Translations under genes and position numbers: made by a program
Notes under the pieces: model-generated
The model's input: the letters and a program-made list of their open reading frames with translations, nothing else
What the model was told of the DNA's origin: nothing
Databases searched by the model: none
NCBI GenBank assembly: GCA_938022485.1
Contig: CALIEE010000188.1
Span: 1 to 6,113 of the forward strand
Origin: an uncultured bacterium
Lineage (GTDB): Bacteria > Bdellovibrionota_C > UBA2361 > SZUA-149 > CALKYB01
Length of the DNA stretch: 6,113 nt
Reading direction: 5' to 3'
Shown: positions 5,245 to 6,113 of the stretch, in pieces
Layout of the letters: each line of letters begins with the position of its first letter
How positions within the stretch are numbered: the first letter of the stretch is position 1

Positions 5245-5714
5245 AGTTTAAAATCTCAAAAGGTCCGCCTGCCAGAGAGAGGGCTGGTTAGCGAAATACA
5301 GCTTCTCCTTAACAGGGGGACCTGGTTGATTGTCTGACTCAGATGGGTAGGTTTTGAAGAGCGCCTCTTGGAAAGAGAATAGCCTATAATAATACTAGGA
5401 ATTGCCTAAAATGCAATTTTACATACTCAGTTAAGATGTATTCTCCTAGAATTACTGGATATTTATTTGAAATTATTAGAGGAAATATCTAGAGCTCTTC
5501 CTGCCATGGCTACACTAACTATTTACGTTTTTATGGTTAAGCTGCAAGAGCAAACGGTGGAAGGGCTTCCACACTTTCTTCCTCTTCCCTAATTAGACTA
5601 AATCGTTCGTCGAAGTTCGGCTCCAGCATATTTAGGGGTTGAGTATATGGTCCATGGCCTCGCCTATGCTCGGCTTTTATACTGCGACAACGTAAGATCT
5701 AGAAAACACGAAAT
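5245..5714. other. 470-base intergenic region between recQ and the LOG gene
   Basis: No convincing gene is seen. It holds several short dyads: AATTGC/GCAATT (5400-5405 with 5413-5418), GATATTT/AAATATC (5458-5464 with 5483-5489), GTGGAAG/CTTCCAC with a two-base loop (5557-5563 with 5566-5572), and AGTATA/TATACT (5642-5647 with 5678-5683) enclosing a GC-rich interior. A weak minus-strand promoter candidate for the LOG gene is TTGCAT (5416-5411) with TATTAT (5394-5389), spacer 16. A 30-codon minus-strand frame is described separately. No T-arm of the GGTTCRA type was found, so a tRNA or standard tmRNA is not supported. Confidence 0.4.
5537..5629 (-). CDS. Doubtful 30-codon ORF ending in an ssrA-tag-like ALAA
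   Basis: The frame runs from an ATG at 5629 to a TAA at 5537 and encodes a very acidic peptide (eight Asp/Glu, two Arg). It ends in ALPPFALAA, which has the same final residues as many tmRNA degradation tags. No ribosome binding site precedes the ATG. The frame is open further upstream, to a TAG at 5701-5699, without another usual start. It could be a real microprotein, part of an unusual RNA gene, or chance. I found no tmRNA T-arm or CCA end nearby. Confidence 0.15.
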   Translation of the reverse strand: MLEPNFDERFSLIREEEESVEALPPFALAA

Positions 5715-6113
5715 TTAAACTGGGTTGATTATAACCAGAAACTCCTGTCCGTATTTTTCAAGCTTCTTCTCCCCAACTCCAGAAACATTTAACATCTCCT
5801 TGAGGGACTTGGGTTTGGTAGAACAAAGCTCTTGCAGTGTTTTGTCATGAAAAATCACATAGGGGGGTAATCCAAGTTTTTTAGAAAGCTTCAAACGATG
5901 CTCTCTTAATTTCTCAAATATCTTTTTGTCAGATTCTGACAAATTTTGGGTAGCCGAGGCTCTGGCTCTGTTGGATGATTTGGATTTAAAAGACTTCCTT
6001 GCAAAAGAATCTTTTCTAAAGAAAATCTTTTTCTCCCCCTTGAGGATTTCTTTGCTTTCTGGAGTTAAAGACAAACCACCGTATCCATCAATATCCACCT
6101 TCAGATAGTTCAT
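5715..6113 (-). CDS. recQ: ATP-dependent DNA helicase RecQ, C-terminal part (5' end outside window)
   Basis: The last 132 codons are visible. RecQ unwinds DNA 3' to 5' in recombination and repair. The visible part starts at the end of the RQC winged-helix region, with YLKVDIDGYGGLSLTPESKEILKGE (residues 3-27 here, the usual family ending of that region). A basic linker follows (~33-55, rich in Lys, Arg and Ser). Then comes an HRDC domain (~61-131) with FEKLREHRLKLSKKLGLPPYVIFHDKTL and a helix-turn-helix-like VSGVGEKKLEKYG, which binds DNA. The helicase motor lies beyond the window edge. The ATG at the very edge matches a position inside the family alignment, so it is probably not the start. 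The gene ends cleanly at a TAA, and I see no strong terminator directly after it. Confidence 0.92.
   Translation of the reverse strand: MNYLKVDIDGYGGLSLTPESKEILKGEKKIFFRKDSFARKSFKSKSSNRARASATQNLSESDKKIFEKLREHRLKLSKKLGLPPYVIFHDKTLQELCSTKPKSLKEMLNVSGVGEKKLEKYGQEFLVIINPV

Overview
The window looks like ordinary chromosomal DNA of a Gram-negative bacterium of moderate GC content. The evidence is a secreted M23 peptidase beside a coiled-coil/SH3 envelope protein, two small VirB2-like membrane proteins with signal sequences, and housekeeping purC and recQ genes. I cannot assign a taxon with confidence. A deltaproteobacterial or Bdellovibrionota-like lineage is only an impression.

Layout, left to right. 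(1) Positions 3-1435, plus strand: the 3' part of a coiled-coil plus bacterial SH3 protein gene, then an M23 (LytM-type) peptidase gene. The junction is only five bases and the two genes look translationally coupled. They read as a cell-wall remodelling pair. (2) Positions 1432-1860: a GC-richer, non-coding block of three degenerate copies of a palindromic repeat. The first copy is a complete fold-back element whose perfect 20-bp terminal inverted repeat begins on the peptidase stop codon. (3) Positions 1915-3140, plus strand: a structured leader with three hairpins, then two paralogous VirB2/TrbC-like pilin subunit genes. A strong intrinsic terminator follows the first. (4) Positions 3151-4122, minus strand: complete purC (purine synthesis), convergent with the second pilin gene. 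(5) Positions 4232-5244, minus strand: a long LOG-family (lysine-decarboxylase-like nucleotide phosphoribohydrolase fold) gene with a two-tier intrinsic terminator. (6) Positions 5245-5714: a 470-base gap with short hairpins and one 30-codon frame ending in an ssrA-tag-like ALAA. (7) Positions 5715-6113, minus strand: the C-terminal end of RecQ helicase (end of the RQC region plus HRDC), running off the window.

The unusual material is in the middle. It comprises a duplicated pilin-like gene with no other type IV secretion genes in view, a leader hairpin that matches the downstream terminator apart from two small deletions, and the palindromic repeat array. No complete new defence or mobile system is visible.
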